In this document: positions 43,975 to 55,049 of the stretch, one piece after another
Position numbering within the stretch: the first letter of the stretch is position 1
Layout of the letters: the number at the start of each line of letters is the position of its first letter
Assembly: GCA_946902985.2 (NCBI GenBank)
Contig: OX336389.2
Coordinates: forward strand, 341,098,444 to 341,162,443
From: Meconema thalassinum
Taxonomy: Eukaryota; Arthropoda; Insecta; Orthoptera; Tettigoniidae
DNA: 64,000 bases
Direction of reading: 5' to 3'
The notes under the pieces: generated by a model
What the model saw: the letters and a program-made list of their open reading frames with translations, nothing else
What the model was told of the DNA's origin: nothing
Databases searched by the model: none
Translations under genes and position numbers: made by a program

Positions 43975-44002
43975 TTATTGACGGCTTCGACCATTTTCTT
44001 TT
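43909..44002. repeat. 94-bp direct repeat, right copy
   Basis: This is the partner of 42788-42881. Its left third forms the start of the readable RT frame, and its right part is the LINE 3' end and microsatellite. A 3' end thus stands directly upstream of a truncated RT start, a tail-to-head joint. Confidence 0.92.
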
Positions 44003-44394
44003 CTGTTGGTGATTGCCCCATTATTTAGAATGAGGTAGGACGATAGGCCTTAATTGTAGACTTCTCTAACCTGTTAGTGAGCACACAGGTTAGGCTTTGT
44101 TAATTTGATTAGTTTTCAAACAAACGCGGCGTTGTGGTAAACACACAAATTGTATTGAGATGCAGTATTTGTTTCTCCTAAAGCCGTTGATGAGATTTGG
44201 CCTAAACTCTCGTGCAAAATATTTTAAACTGTTCCCTTATGCATTGATAGACCTTCTTTTAAAGTTCATTTAAGTTAATTCGTCACTTACTGGTAGGGCC
44301 AACGGTACTTTATTTTCCTTAGTATTGATCATTCATACGGGATGTGATTCGCAATATCCAGAAATGTTATATTTACATGTTTTCACTTGAAAAT

Positions 44395-44722
44395 ATGAAA
44401 ATCCACAGCCTGCTTCCAGTCTCCGAACGGGTCAGGAAATGGAATGAAGTCCCTATCTAGCGGCGAGGATATGAACTGTGCCGGCTGCCGAAGCCTGTCG
44501 CACTCCCCTGGGGCAATGATTAAATGAATGACAGATGAAATGAAATGATAGGGGAGAGTGTTGCTGGAATGAAATTGTGACAGGGAAAACCGGAGTACCC
44601 GGAGGAAAACCTGTCTGCCTCCGCTTTGTCCAGCACAAATCTCACATGGAGTGACCGGGATTTGAACCACGGACCCAGCGGTGAGAGGCCGGCGTGCTGC
44701 CGCCTAAGCCACGGAGGCTTTC
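44395..44722 (-). repeat. tRNA-derived SINE, family C
   Basis: Minus-strand head AGCCTCCGTGGCTTAGGCGG (A-box GTGGCTTAGGCGG), B-box region GTGGTTCAAATCCCGG, body with GGTTTTCCTCCGGGTACTCC, and a low-identity tail. There is one copy in the window. Confidence 0.75.
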
Positions 44723-46334
44723 ATGTTTTCACTTAATTTAGTTAAATATTGTAGGCCACATCTCTACGACTTATGCTCTAAGACGTAATGTGCATCCCGT
44801 ACGCAATATTTTACAACTTTATTGAACAACTATGTTAATTTACTGTGGAAAATATACTTTTCTATGCTTTCTTGCCTCTGGACATTCATGCATGTACAGT
44901 TTTATACGATACAAATAGGAAATAATGACGGCTCAAAGACGAAGCAAGCTACGAGGGAGTCATGTTGTATTGCTCCAGTTGCTTAGCAACGGAGCGGAAG
45001 TGAGGTCGACTTCGGCAGCGTAATTGGGCTACAATGGCTACCAATCTCGCATATTAAGTAACTACGATTGACTGTGATCATTACGAACGCACATTACTAC
45101 GGTCGAAACTGATTGTCAGTGTCTAACATTGAATCAAAAGCATGCAATATTGCACCTCAGGAGGCGATATCGTTCCAGAAATGAAATACTAATTATGAGT
45201 TTTGGTGTGACATGTTGGTATGATTTCCAAATCTACGAAAACTTTTTTTCCATTTATTTGCCTATTTGAAAGACTACCGGTGCTTTTAATACAATATAAA
45301 TGTTCTTAATAGTGACTAAAAGCTGTTAAAAATGATATAATCAATAGTAATTAGAGTTTGCTTCATTGTGCCATCATAACCTCAAAACATTCGTAACCCC
45401 TCCTCGCCCCCAACCATGCTGCAAAAGGGCGTTTTCGGCCAGTTACTTTATTCACCACCAATGTAGCTACAATGAAATGCTATGTTCGTATATTTCGTTC
45501 TCCCATAAATTCTACCCCCACCCTCCTCTACCGCATGAGATCAATATAACCTCAATATTCTATACAGTAATGTGGATTCAGGATGAGGAGTAGGTTTCGA
45601 GAAATGATAATTACTTTGTGAAAGACAGATTTCGTTTATTTCAATACCGCTTTCAGCATGTTTACATTTTGTCTTTTACTTGATTGTGCAGCTGAAAACA
45701 ACCTTCAGAGATGTGAATTCCAATGGTTAAGCTCGTTGAGAACACATGAGATCTGGAACGTGGTCAGTAGGCTACTTGGATGGTTGATGGCACACTGTTT
45801 TAAGCCACCCGATCGCAACTCCAGCCTTGGAAACCCTCTTTGGAAAACTGGACCAGCCCCGGGTGGAAGATAAACTGCAAATGTCCAAAGAACAAGTCGA
45901 AGCAAAAATTAAATTTCAATGTAGGCCTACACAGATAAATGCAATGCATGTAGTAGTATTATTGCAGATCAACACCACATATATGCAAATGGTCGGTAAT
46001 CCGCCATTCAATATAGCAGAGGCAGAGTGGGGGAATGTTTGTTTGCAGTAGGACTGTGAAGAGGAGCAGCACACGCGAGTTGCTCTTCTGCCCAGTCCTA
46101 GTGTAGGCTGGGCGCCAGATACTTGTTTCATTTATTACCCCTTATCTTCATGAAGCTAGAGAAGGTCTCAAATGACGAATGTGATAAAGCTGAAACAGAT
46201 TTGTGAACAGAAAAGTTTGGCCAGGGTTCTCTTATAGTTCAGAAGTTTTCAACACTGTAGCACGACCACTTTTAACACAAGTTGTTTTGTTGTTGCTTTT
46301 ATCATTTGAGGGGCTTGGACATGGTGGTCATTGA
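44723..46334. other. Sequence without a recognisable gene
   Basis: Short frames at 45366-45593, 45658-45873 and 45827-46051 (plus) carry no motif. The inverted end at 45005-45020 belongs to the possible DNA element. A copy of the retroposon tail motif (TTGTTGCTTTTATCATTTGA and GGTCATTGAGACC) lies at about 46290-46340. Confidence 0.45.
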
Positions 46335-46672
46335 GACCCATGTACTTAGGTGTATTTTTTACGATAACATGTTGTAATTGGTGACTGTATTAGTGTGTCT
46401 TTGTACTTTAGGTGAGGATTGGGAGGGAGGCAGCCGTGGCCATAAATAAAGAACCATCTCGGCATTTGCCTGCAGTAGACGTATTAAACCACTTCCAAGA
46501 TGGCCTAGTTGGGAATCGAATCCACCTCGCCTCAGGATTGCCACATGAGGCTTAGCATACCCCGTTTCAGCCCTCAGATCAGAATTACTTTTATGGGCAG
46601 GGCCAGGAAACGAACCCAGACCTCTGGGGATAGAACCGAGAATGCTAGCCACTACACGAGGTGGTCAAACAA
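46335..46672 (-). repeat. tRNA-derived SINE, family A
   Basis: It reads tail first on the plus strand: CCCATGTACTTAGGTG, GGAGGCAGCCGTGGCC, CATCTCGGCATTTGCC, GGGAATCGAATCC, then a head GCTAGCCACTACACGAGGTGG. It matches 19838-20130 in inverse orientation. Confidence 0.75.
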
Positions 46673-47834
46673 GAATTGTGTCCAGGCATGTATCTAGGCC
46701 TAATGGGTAAGACTAGGGAGTTGTGTGTCTACAAGGTATAGGGGAGCTGAAAACATGGTAGCCTTTCTTCCTGGAACTACAAACTGTCATTCACTCATTG
46801 AGAACAGTTTCCAGCTAGACTGTAAAGAACCCATTACAGATTTGGGTGATATTCAGCACCTAGAACAAATACTAGGTACGGTACTGAACTCCATTGTCAT
46901 GCACAGGAATACAATGTTAACTTTCTTACATATTTTGGGTGGTCAAGCTAAGAGAACTTTAACCCTCAGTGTAAGAAAAATGTCCCTACGATGACAGAAC
47001 AACCCTTGTTCTCTCAGCTATAAAATGCATGTTAGCAGGCTCCACCATCAAATAGGGAGGTACAATCTGACATGCTGCATGCATAAAATGATTACTAAGA
47101 CTGAAACCTACAATGAAGCAGCACTCAAAAGGAGCTACGGGCTAACGTACACTACTGAATGAAGCCCTACTGTACTCCTAGGCTTTTACGTCCAACAATG
47201 TAGTAGGCCTACACCTTGCAGGCTTTAGGCTAAGCATAATAGAGGACCAGAGGGAAGATAACAAAGTAGTCAATAAAGCCTACTATTATTTTGCTGGAGG
47301 GTATCTGTATTAATATCTTCTAGCAAGTACACACACAATATTAACATATATTTCTAGAGCCAACAAACATTCTTTGTCGACTTCATTTCGACTTTTTCTT
47401 CCATGCCTAGGATTGTATCAATCCTTGCCTTATTCCCTGGCGCATAGGTCACCAGAAGTCACAGCCATGCAGAGTGTATGTCAAAATAGGACCAGGGTCC
47501 AAACCCGGGTGCTTCGATCACAAGTCACTTTGTATCGGTACTTGTAGTATTTGATTGAGACAGCTGCATGCATGCAAGTATTAGCATAGATAGGAAAATT
47601 ATGGACATGGATAGGCCCTACCGCATATCAAACTACTTAAGCTACATTCGCCTGGAGGAGCGGGAAGCACAGTATGTAATGCGTGATAGACGGGCAATAT
47701 TTTTTCGAAAATGGTCATTCCTTTTAAATATATTAATTAATTTTCATAACAGTTCCAGACTACACATTGCCGTTAATTAGTACAAACTAATTCATGAGGA
47801 TCTAAGAAGAAAGGGCGTGATCTCATATGTATAG
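46673..47834. other. Sequence without a recognisable gene
   Basis: Short frames only (46725-46994 and 47568-47780), with no motif. Confidence 0.45.
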
Positions 47835-47869
47835 ACAATAGTGGAAAGTGTTGTGTCAGACTACTAAAG

Positions 47870-48796
47870 ATGGCGGCTATGGCTAGTAATGTTTGTTCTC
47901 CGTGCGGGAAAAAAGTGAAAAATTGCGAAGAATTCGTCAGTTGTGAAGGGGATTGTGGGCGTAATTTCCACAAGGAATGCACAAGACTTTCGAAGAAAGC
48001 CTACGAGTCTGTAAAAAGTGATCCGCAAAAGTTGTGGAAATGCAATCGCGAGGATTGTCACCCTCCACTCAAGTTCAGTGAATGTGACTTGGTGAAGGAG
48101 GTGACAGAAAAGATTCAGTTGTCAGTAAATGATCTAAGGAACACTTTCATGAAGGATTTGAAAATAATTAAGCAAGCCACGGAATTCATTAACGAACAAT
48201 TTGAAGATTTCAAAAATCTCACAAATGAGATAAAAAAAAGAACACTAGAATTGGAAAAGTCGGTGGCAAGTATCAGCAGTGATACAAAGCAAGCGTTAGA
48301 TGGGTCAGAAGACCTTAAACAGTACACACGTAGGAATAATTTACTATTTAGTGGAATGCCAGAAATGCCGAGGGAAAATGTGTACGACCTAGTGATCCAA
48401 GCTTCCAGGGCATTGGGGGTTGAGTTGGGACTCCGTGACATCGATGTCGCCCATCGTTTGCCGGCGAGAGGCGGAGACGTGGGGCGAATCGTGGTGAAAT
48501 TCACCAACAGGTGGAAGAAGGATGAAATAGTGAATGCGAGAATTCAGAAAAGAGTTCTAACAACCCAGGACATTGGACTGAATTGCCCATCACGCAATAT
48601 TTTTATAAATGACCACCTATCACCCAGGAACGACTATATTGCAAGAAGATGCCGGATCCTGAAGCAGAATGGGAAGATATTTGGAACCTGGACAAGAGAC
48701 TGCAAGATTTATGTTCGGGAAGCTCGAGATGGTCCAAGCACACTCATCGGCGGTGAAGCGAAGATCGCCCAGCTCGAGAAAAAATACGGACAATAG
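47870..48796 (+). CDS. LINE ORF1 protein: PHD-like zinc finger, coiled coil, FP25-like domain
   Basis: This is a 308-residue RNA-binding partner of a LINE. Residues 9-67 form a PHD-like zinc finger: CSPC at 9-12, CEGDC, FHKEC and WKCNREDC supply the Cys/His ligands. Residues about 75-150 are charged and heptad-like, suggesting a trimerising coiled coil. From about 155 the pattern RRNNLLFSGMPEMPREN, DIDVAHRLPAR, RIVVKFTNRWKKDEI and IFINDHLSPRNDY, then CKIYVREA, resembles the baculovirus FP25-like domain often found in arthropod LINE ORF1 proteins. The ATG at 47870 is the first in frame and the frame is unbroken. ORF2 follows after 41 bp in another frame, implying reinitiation or separate translation. 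Confidence 0.87.
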   Translation: MAAMASNVCSPCGKKVKNCEEFVSCEGDCGRNFHKECTRLSKKAYESVKSDPQKLWKCNREDCHPPLKFSECDLVKEVTEKIQLSVNDLRNTFMKDLKIIKQATEFINEQFEDFKNLTNEIKKRTLELEKSVASISSDTKQALDGSEDLKQYTRRNNLLFSGMPEMPRENVYDLVIQASRALGVELGLRDIDVAHRLPARGGDVGRIVVKFTNRWKKDEIVNARIQKRVLTTQDIGLNCPSRNIFINDHLSPRNDYIARRCRILKQNGKIFGTWTRDCKIYVREARDGPSTLIGGEAKIAQLEKKYGQ

Positions 48797-48837
48797 GTGC
48801 TGCAGGTATCACACACCAAAAGTTGCATATATATTAA

Positions 48838-51774
48838 ATGGACGGAGACGACTATAAACACAACGAAACATTAAGCTCTGTCGAAATTCATTTTGATTCT
48901 ATAGAAAACTATAATTTACAGACTAAAAATCAGATCTTGAATTCAAAATTTAAATGTATCTACATCAATGCACGAAGTATTAGGAATAAGTTCGAGGATA
49001 TTATGCTCCTTATTGACGAGATTTTAGAAATAGATTTAATAGTCATAACAGAAAATTGGTTGTCAGACCAAGAAACACACTATTATAACATTCCCAGCTT
49101 TGACTCACACCATGTAACACGAATCGATACTGGAGGAGGTCTGTCAATTTATATATCTAGAAAATGGGCGACCAAAGTTATTAACACCATTAACAGTTAT
49201 CACAGTATACTACAAATCGAAATATTTCAGAAACACAAAAGATATAATGTTATTGCTTACTATAATCCAAGGGAGAGTAATGCAAATGAATTTATGCTTG
49301 ACCTTGAACACATACTTTGCAATACTAACAAATCAAACACACTACTTATCGGAGACGATAATGTAGATTTTCTAAAAGACAGCATTATTTACAGGGCCTA
49401 TTCGTCTTTACTGAATTGCTTTAATTTTTATCCATGCAATACAAAACTGCCAACAAGAATAACACCTACTTCTTCAACTTTAATTGACCATATACATTCT
49501 AACTTTGCCAATAATGATAATTTCTATTTGTATAATGTTATGTGTGACCTTAGTGATCATAATATTTTAATTCTAGACATTTCATCACAACCAGAAGTGA
49601 GTACGCAATCCAATAATCGTTCCAATATAGAAACATTTACGAAAATAAGTTATGCCAAACTGAACAATTTCTTTTCAAAAAATAAATTTACAAATCTAAC
49701 TACTGATGTCAACGAAGCATATAATCAGCTTTGTGACTTCATTAGTGATGGGCTTAAGACAGCTAGTATAAATATTAAGCAAAAACCACAGGTAAAAGGT
49801 ACACACAACCCATGGGTAACACAGGAGTTTCTGGAAGCAGTAAAAAGAAAAAATAATTTGTATGCAAAAACTAAAACTAAAAACCCTTCAACTGAAACCA
49901 TTAAAGAGTACACACAATGTAGTAGGGATGTGACTAGAATGAAAAGAGAGCTGAAAAAGTTATACTACAATAATGTAATTAGAGAAGGGAATACGATAAA
50001 AGGAATGTGGAAGGCAGTAAATCAAATACTTGGCAAACCTCATAATACACGAAACATTGTTGAAATTGAATATGAAAACATACAATACACCTCTAGCCGA
50101 GATATATGTAAAGCATTTAACATGTATTTCATAAATGTTGTAGAAAACTTGGTTCAAGATACTGGTACTCCAATGATCCCAAATTTGCAATTGAACCAGA
50201 CGATCTGTAACTCACTATTCATAAAACCAACAAATGTGACAGAAGTTAAACAAATCATTCAAAACCTTGCAAATAAAAAGAATTACACAGATGATGGAAT
50301 AAATAACATACTCCTTAAGAGATGTGCCAATCATCTGGCTCCATTGCTTGCTGATATAATTAACTTGTCACTGCAAACAGGAGTAATACCAGATAAATGT
50401 AAACTAGCAAGAGTGGTACCAATATTTAAAAAAGGTGATGTATCTAACCCCAGTAATTACAGACCGTTGTGTATATTATCCTCACTTGTAAAAGTACTGG
50501 AAATAGTAATCAAAAAACAAGTCCTGAATTTCCTAACAAAAAACAATTTTTTCTTCAAATATCAATACGGCTTCCTTCCCAAACATAGCACTGATTCAGT
50601 AGCATTTGACGTAGTGTCACTTATACATAAAGCATTAGATAACAATAAAATAGCAGCAGGACTATTTATAGATCTTGCTAAGGCGTTCGACACTGTTAAC
50701 CATACCTTGTTGCTAAGTAAACTATCAAATGCAGGAATTAGAGGAATAGCCTTTGAGTGGTTTAAAAACTACCTGTCTAACAGGAAGCAGTATGTTAATA
50801 TTAATAAAACTAAAGGGGCCATCTCTGATGTTAAATGCGGTGTCCCACAAGGGACAGTGCTCGGACCATTGCTGTTCCTGATTTTTATTAATGATATAGG
50901 TTATTTAGAGTTTACTGGTAAAATATTTCTATTTGCAGATGATATATTTCTACTTTACGAGAGCGCCTGTGAACAAACGATTATGCAGAATATGCAAAAG
51001 GACCTAAATATATTAACAACATGGCTTTCAAAAAGTAAATTAATCATAAGTAGCTCAAAAACAAAATACATGCTATTTCACAAACCAGCTTACAGTCCAA
51101 GCACTTGCAACATAGTTAAAATTGGTAATGTAACCATCGAAAGGGTGAAACAATACACATATTTAGGCCTAACTTTGGACAATAACTTAAGTTGGAATGA
51201 ACATGTCACAAATGTGAAAAAGAAAATTGTTAGTGTAATTGGTGTTCTAAAAAGATTAAGGGAGTATGGAATAAGCAATCAACATTTAAGGAGCATATAT
51301 GCCTCTCTTATTCATTCTCACCTTATGTACATGAACATAATATGGGGTAAATGTGCACAGGAATCAATAAATGAGCTCGAAGTTCTCCAAAAAAGAGCAA
51401 TTAAAATCATGTATGGTTACCATTTTAGGAAACCAACTGTACAAGTATTTCAGGAGACAAACATATTGCCATTACGAAGCCAGCTCAAATACTCTGAAGC
51501 TTTATTTATGTTTAAATATAAACAAGGTCTTATTAATCTTAATACTGAACTTCAATGCAGGAAAGACATTCATACCCATAACACAAGATCAGCAAACCAG
51601 TTATACATGGAGTCAACAAACACAACTAGATATGGTATTAAAAGTATTTCCTATTCAGCCAGCACATCTTATAACAACTTACCTCCTAAACTGAGACAAA
51701 TTGTAAACTTAAACAAATTCAAAAAGGAAGCACGCAGGTACTTCCTGAAACTATATGTTGAAGAATATAGATGA
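48838..51774 (+). CDS. LINE ORF2 protein: AP endonuclease and reverse transcriptase
   Basis: This 978-residue frame has no stop. The endonuclease spans about 35-245: YINARSIRNKFED, ITENWLS (Glu about 72), GDDNVDF near 170 where the family usually has GDFN, and SDHNILILD (His about 239). The linker covers about 290-480. RT spans about 505-790: ARVVPIFKKGDVSNPSNYRP, YGFLPKHSTDS, FIDLAKAFDTVNH (catalytic Asp), CGVPQGTVLGPLLF, IFLFADDIFLLY (catalytic pair near 700) and YTYLGLTLDNNLSWNEHV. The C-terminal part has HTHNTRSANQLYM and SYNNLPPKLRQIVNLNKFKK, as in the CR1-like group. There is no RNase H. Apart from the F-to-D change beside the endonuclease Asn, every expected motif is present. Confidence 0.92.
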   Translation: MDGDDYKHNETLSSVEIHFDSIENYNLQTKNQILNSKFKCIYINARSIRNKFEDIMLLIDEILEIDLIVITENWLSDQETHYYNIPSFDSHHVTRIDTGGGLSIYISRKWATKVINTINSYHSILQIEIFQKHKRYNVIAYYNPRESNANEFMLDLEHILCNTNKSNTLLIGDDNVDFLKDSIIYRAYSSLLNCFNFYPCNTKLPTRITPTSSTLIDHIHSNFANNDNFYLYNVMCDLSDHNILILDISSQPEVSTQSNNRSNIETFTKISYAKLNNFFSKNKFTNLTTDVNEAYNQLCDFISDGLKTASINIKQKPQVKGTHNPWVTQEFLEAVKRKNNLYAKTKTKNPSTETIKEYTQCSRDVTRMKRELKKLYYNNVIREGNTIKGMWKAVNQILGKPHNTRNIVEIEYENIQYTSSRDICKAFNMYFINVVENLVQDTGTPMIPNLQLNQTICNSLFIKPTNVTEVKQIIQNLANKKNYTDDGINNILLKRCANHLAPLLADIINLSLQTGVIPDKCKLARVVPIFKKGDVSNPSNYRPLCILSSLVKVLEIVIKKQVLNFLTKNNFFFKYQYGFLPKHSTDSVAFDVVSLIHKALDNNKIAAGLFIDLAKAFDTVNHTLLLSKLSNAGIRGIAFEWFKNYLSNRKQYVNINKTKGAISDVKCGVPQGTVLGPLLFLIFINDIGYLEFTGKIFLFADDIFLLYESACEQTIMQNMQKDLNILTTWLSKSKLIISSSKTKYMLFHKPAYSPSTCNIVKIGNVTIERVKQYTYLGLTLDNNLSWNEHVTNVKKKIVSVIGVLKRLREYGISNQHLRSIYASLIHSHLMYMNIIWGKCAQESINELEVLQKRAIKIMYGYHFRKPTVQVFQETNILPLRSQLKYSEALFMFKYKQGLINLNTELQCRKDIHTHNTRSANQLYMESTNTTRYGIKSISYSASTSYNNLPPKLRQIVNLNKFKKEARRYFLKLYVEEYR

Positions 51775-51910
51775 ACCCATAAAGACTGAATAAATGATCC
51801 TACCACCTTAATATATTCTAGTATAAGTTGCTAAGCCATATTTGTAAAGGGCAGTCCCCCCTTGAGCTACCAGCTCACTGGGACTTTCTGTACCCTATAA
51901 ATAAATTAAA

Positions 51911-52660
51911 TTACCGTTAACTACACTAAAGCTGATCCTGCACATTTACAAAGACTTGACAGAAGTCTTCAGCAAGATGAAAACAATTTGTTTGGTACAT
52001 TTGGCAGGAATAAATTACATATTGTCCAATATGGACAAGACTATCGTACCTATATTCGGATTTTTACGCGAAAAACAAACAAATAAAAGTAAATCCATAA
52101 ATTCTGATTAGTCAGTATAATTATACCGACAGAAACTATGACAAAGGTTTACATCTTAGCAATTAAACCTACCCTACATATCAATTATGTTGTCCCACGT
52201 TTAGAGCGAACGTAGCTGTCGCCATTTCTAATAACACCGCTAGTCACTTGTTATTAAATTTAGTATTGGATCCAACATAATACTGATTAAGTCACTAAAA
52301 ATGGAGTATATTGCAACAGTTGTCGGCATGCGGGCCCAAACAGTAAACAAAACGCACATGGCGGTCTTTGTTTTTGTTCGAATCGCCCATAACAGTGTCC
52401 GTGCCTGCCCATAACACTGTCTGCGCCTGACTTCAATCGCCGACTTTGTTTCATAAAAAAGTTCCGCGAAGAACAAGCGAGCGGCAAGCGAATTCAGCAT
52501 TGCCAACCTCTTGTTCTACCTTCTTTCTTGTTGATATTTTAGCGCAGCAATCGTTCTATACCCAAATGGCAAATCTCATGTGCTCTCTAGCGGCAAAAAT
52601 AAGAATCTTACTAAGTAGGATAAATTTAACATGTGGTCACAAATCCGAACTTGCGATAGA
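51911..52660. other. Sequence without a recognisable gene
   Basis: The overlapping frames at 52240-52506 and 52446-52727 carry no motif. The left border is the LINE tail and the right border the target duplication of the second hAT element. Confidence 0.45.
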
Positions 52661-52668
52661 TACCATTC
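52661..52668. other. 8-bp target site duplication of the second hAT element (left)
   Basis: TACCATTC precedes the CAGTGGCGGATCCA tip. The same 8 bases follow the other tip at 55042-55049. Confidence 0.93.
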
Positions 52669-53240
52669 CAGTGGCGGATCCACAGGTTCTCCTCGGAGGG
52701 GGCACTCTAGGATTTCATAGTAGCTAGAGAAAATATGTATTAAATTACTAAATTTGTATTTAATCTACACACACTACGCATAACATTCAACCACCAGATT
52801 TTATAATTCTACAAGAAATTCATTATATTAAAATGGTTTATTGGTTTCAGTTTCAATAACACAAGTCATTGTCATTATGTAAAGAAAAGACTTTTTAATT
52901 CTACAGAATATGTACATTTCCACATTTTAATGCACATTACACAGTCTCATATGTACTAAAACATTTCCAAACACAGTGACTAACTGAAGACAATATACAA
53001 GTCTACCGTACTACACAAATGTTACGAAATATGTACATAGTACCAACATTGTCAGTCACTGAGTCACTACTAGTGACATAAATATAAATACAAACAAGAT
53101 GTTCAGTAAAGAACATATAGCCTACTTTCTCCTATATGCATGGGTATTGTTACACAGTAAATATTTTTCCTTTTCAAGGAGTAAATTGAATGTTGGTTGT
53201 AGTAGCTTGTTGAAATACAACGTGTTATACGGATATTAAA

Positions 53241-54485
53241 CATGAATATGAGGTGCCCTTTGCTAGTGCTACCTTTGTACAAAATTTAATTCAATGCGGT
53301 TGCACCCTGTCTGAATTGATATGGTGAATCGATTTGCACACATACATGGCCGCTATCTGCCAACTATTGGGCTGATAACCTTGTAGTTCAGTCAAAAGAT
53401 GCTTCCAACAAAAAGGCATGTTGTTGCAAAATTTGGTAGTGATCAAATAATTAAGTTGGTCGTAATTTGATTTAAGCTTTTAACACTTGGGTGGCCGCCA
53501 TTCCGTTTCCGTCAAGATTGCGGCGATATAAAACATGACCCTGAGGTGCCCTTTGCTAGTGCTACCTCTGTACCAAATTTCGTTCAATTTGGTTTTACCG
53601 TGTTTGAATTGATAGGGGAATCGATTTGCACACATACATGGCTGCCATCTGCAAACTATTGGACTGATGACCTTGTAGCTTGGTCAAAGAACGCTTCTCA
53701 CATAAAGGTAAGTTGTTGCAAAATTTGGTAAAGATCAGATGATTAAGTTGGTCGTAATTTGATTTAAGCTTTTCACATTTGGGTGGCCGCCATTACGTTT
53801 CCGTAAAGATGGTGGCGATATAAAACATGATACTGAGTAGCCTTTTGCAAGTGCTACCTCTGTACCAAATGTCATTCAATTCGGTTTCACCGTGTTTGAA
53901 TTGACAGGGGGAATCTATTTGCACACATACATGGCCGCTATCTGCAAATTATTGGGCTGATGACCTTGTAGTTCGGTCAAAAGATTCTTCGTACATAAAG
54001 ATACAATATTGCAAACTTTGGTAGATATCATATGATTAGGTCGGTCGTAATTTGATTTGAGCTTTTAACATTTGGGTGTCCGCCATTACGTTTTCGTTAA
54101 GATGGCAGCGATATATAACATGACACTGAGGTGCCCTTTGCTAGTGCTACCTCTGTACCAAATGTTGTTCAATTCGGTTGCACCGTGTTTGAATTGATAG
54201 GGGGAGTTGATTTGCACACATACATGGCCGCCATCTGCAAACTATTGAGCTGATGACCTAGTAGTTTAGTAAAGAGACGCTTGTTGAAAAATTTGGTAGA
54301 GATCGGATGATTAGGTTAGTCGTAATTTGATTTAAGATTTGAACATTTGGGTGGCCGCCATTACGTTTCCGCCAAGATGGCAGCGATATATAACATGACA
54401 CTGAGGTATTTTGCTAGTGCTACCTCTGTACCAAATTTCGTTCAATTCGGTTTCACCTTGTTCGAATTAATAGGAGGGGACAGAC
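53241..54485. repeat. 292-bp tandem repeat inside the hAT element
   Basis: Units begin CATGA(A/C)... at 53241, 53534, 53826, 54119 and 54394, giving periods of 293, 292, 293 and 275 bp. Each contains GAGGTGCCCTTTGCTAGTGC, GTACCAAAT, TTCAATTCGGTTTCACC, CACACATACATGGCCGC and GGTGGCCGCCATTACG. Units differ at many positions, so the expansion is older than the clean target duplication suggests. Short open frames such as 53546-53731 come from the repeat and have no known domain. Confidence 0.9.
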
Positions 54486-54633
54486 ATTCAGAATACACAC
54501 ACTCACACTCACAGACAGACACACACACAATTTTTCGCCCTGTGTTGATCTCATAAGTCTTTCATTTTTTGCAAAAATCGAAAGTAGGCTAAAAACAATT
54601 GTATTGAATACTGATTGGGATTCTATTTGGTGA

Positions 54634-54846
54634 CTATCCCAGGCAAAATACATGCCTATTACAAAATAAGATCCAGGGTGATCCTTCGTTTACCCCTTTA
54701 GAGAAACGTTCTAGAACTTTTTCAAAGTCAGCATTTATGTAATGGTGAACAAATAACAGACACAAGCCATTCAGCCTCTCCTCTGTCATTCGCGTTCGTA
54801 GCCATGATTTAACAAGTTGCAGGCTGCTAAAAGATCTCTCTGCACT
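54634..54846 (-). pseudogene. hAT transposase C-terminal dimerisation segment
   Basis: The minus strand encodes SAERSFSSLQLVKSWLRT, then MTEERLNGLCLLFVHHYI and ADFEKVLERFSKGVNEG before a TAG at 54634-54636. This is the hAT dimerisation signature (SAERSFS...K..LR..M..ERL..L), at the end of the element where it belongs. The catalytic domain and zinc finger are absent, and the reading frame breaks just upstream (toward 54860). Confidence 0.8.
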
Positions 54847-55049
54847 TGCAACACTGTCGATGTAGCGATTATATTAAGAGTGTTGCCATTACATACTATA
54901 ATGATAACAAAGATTGACCACATTCATGAATGCAGGCAATACAGCAATGCAGTTTGCAGAAACAATATTTTTTATCGGCAATATCAATGTTTTTTCGGAG
55001 GGGGCACTTGCCCCTGGCGCCCCCCTCTGGATCCGCCACTGTACCATTC

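Larger units (their letters stand above)
41517..45020. mobile_element. Possible DNA element with CGCTGCCGAAGT inverted ends and TAA target site
   Basis: CGCTGCCGAAGTGAC at 41517 and its inverse GTCGACTTCGGCAGCG ending at 45020 match over the first 12 bases. TAA stands on both outer sides (41514-41516 and 45021-45023). A 3-bp TAA duplication is the PIF/Harbinger habit. No transposase is found between them, only a LINE and a SINE that could have inserted later. The pairing could still be chance. Confidence 0.35.
47835..51910 (+). mobile_element. LINE with two intact reading frames (CR1/jockey-type group)
   Basis: ORF1 (47870-48796) and ORF2 (48838-51774) are both open, separated by 41 bp. The 5' leader is short (from about 47835), and the 3' untranslated part (51775-51910) ends in an ATAAATAAATTAAAT tail. 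This is the only LINE in the window with both proteins unbroken. The exact 5' border and target duplication are not certain; CCGTTAA occurs near both sides (47771 and 51914), which is too short to rely on. Confidence 0.85.
52669..55041 (-). mobile_element. Internally deleted hAT element with tandem-repeat interior
   Basis: Both ends start CAGTGGCGGATCCA read inward (14 of 14 identical), with the 8-bp duplication TACCATTC outside. It is 2,373 bp long. On the minus strand only the C-terminal dimerisation segment of a hAT transposase survives (54634-54846). About half of the element (53241-54485) is a roughly 292-bp tandem repeat unrelated to transposase, followed by a CA-rich microsatellite at 54495-54535. 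It is non-autonomous but has clean ends. Confidence 0.92.

Noticed and set aside
47766..51922. CCGTTAA near both ends of the intact LINE as its target duplication
   Set aside because: It is only seven bases, lies about 60 bp before the apparent 5' end, and could be chance. The true border is unknown.
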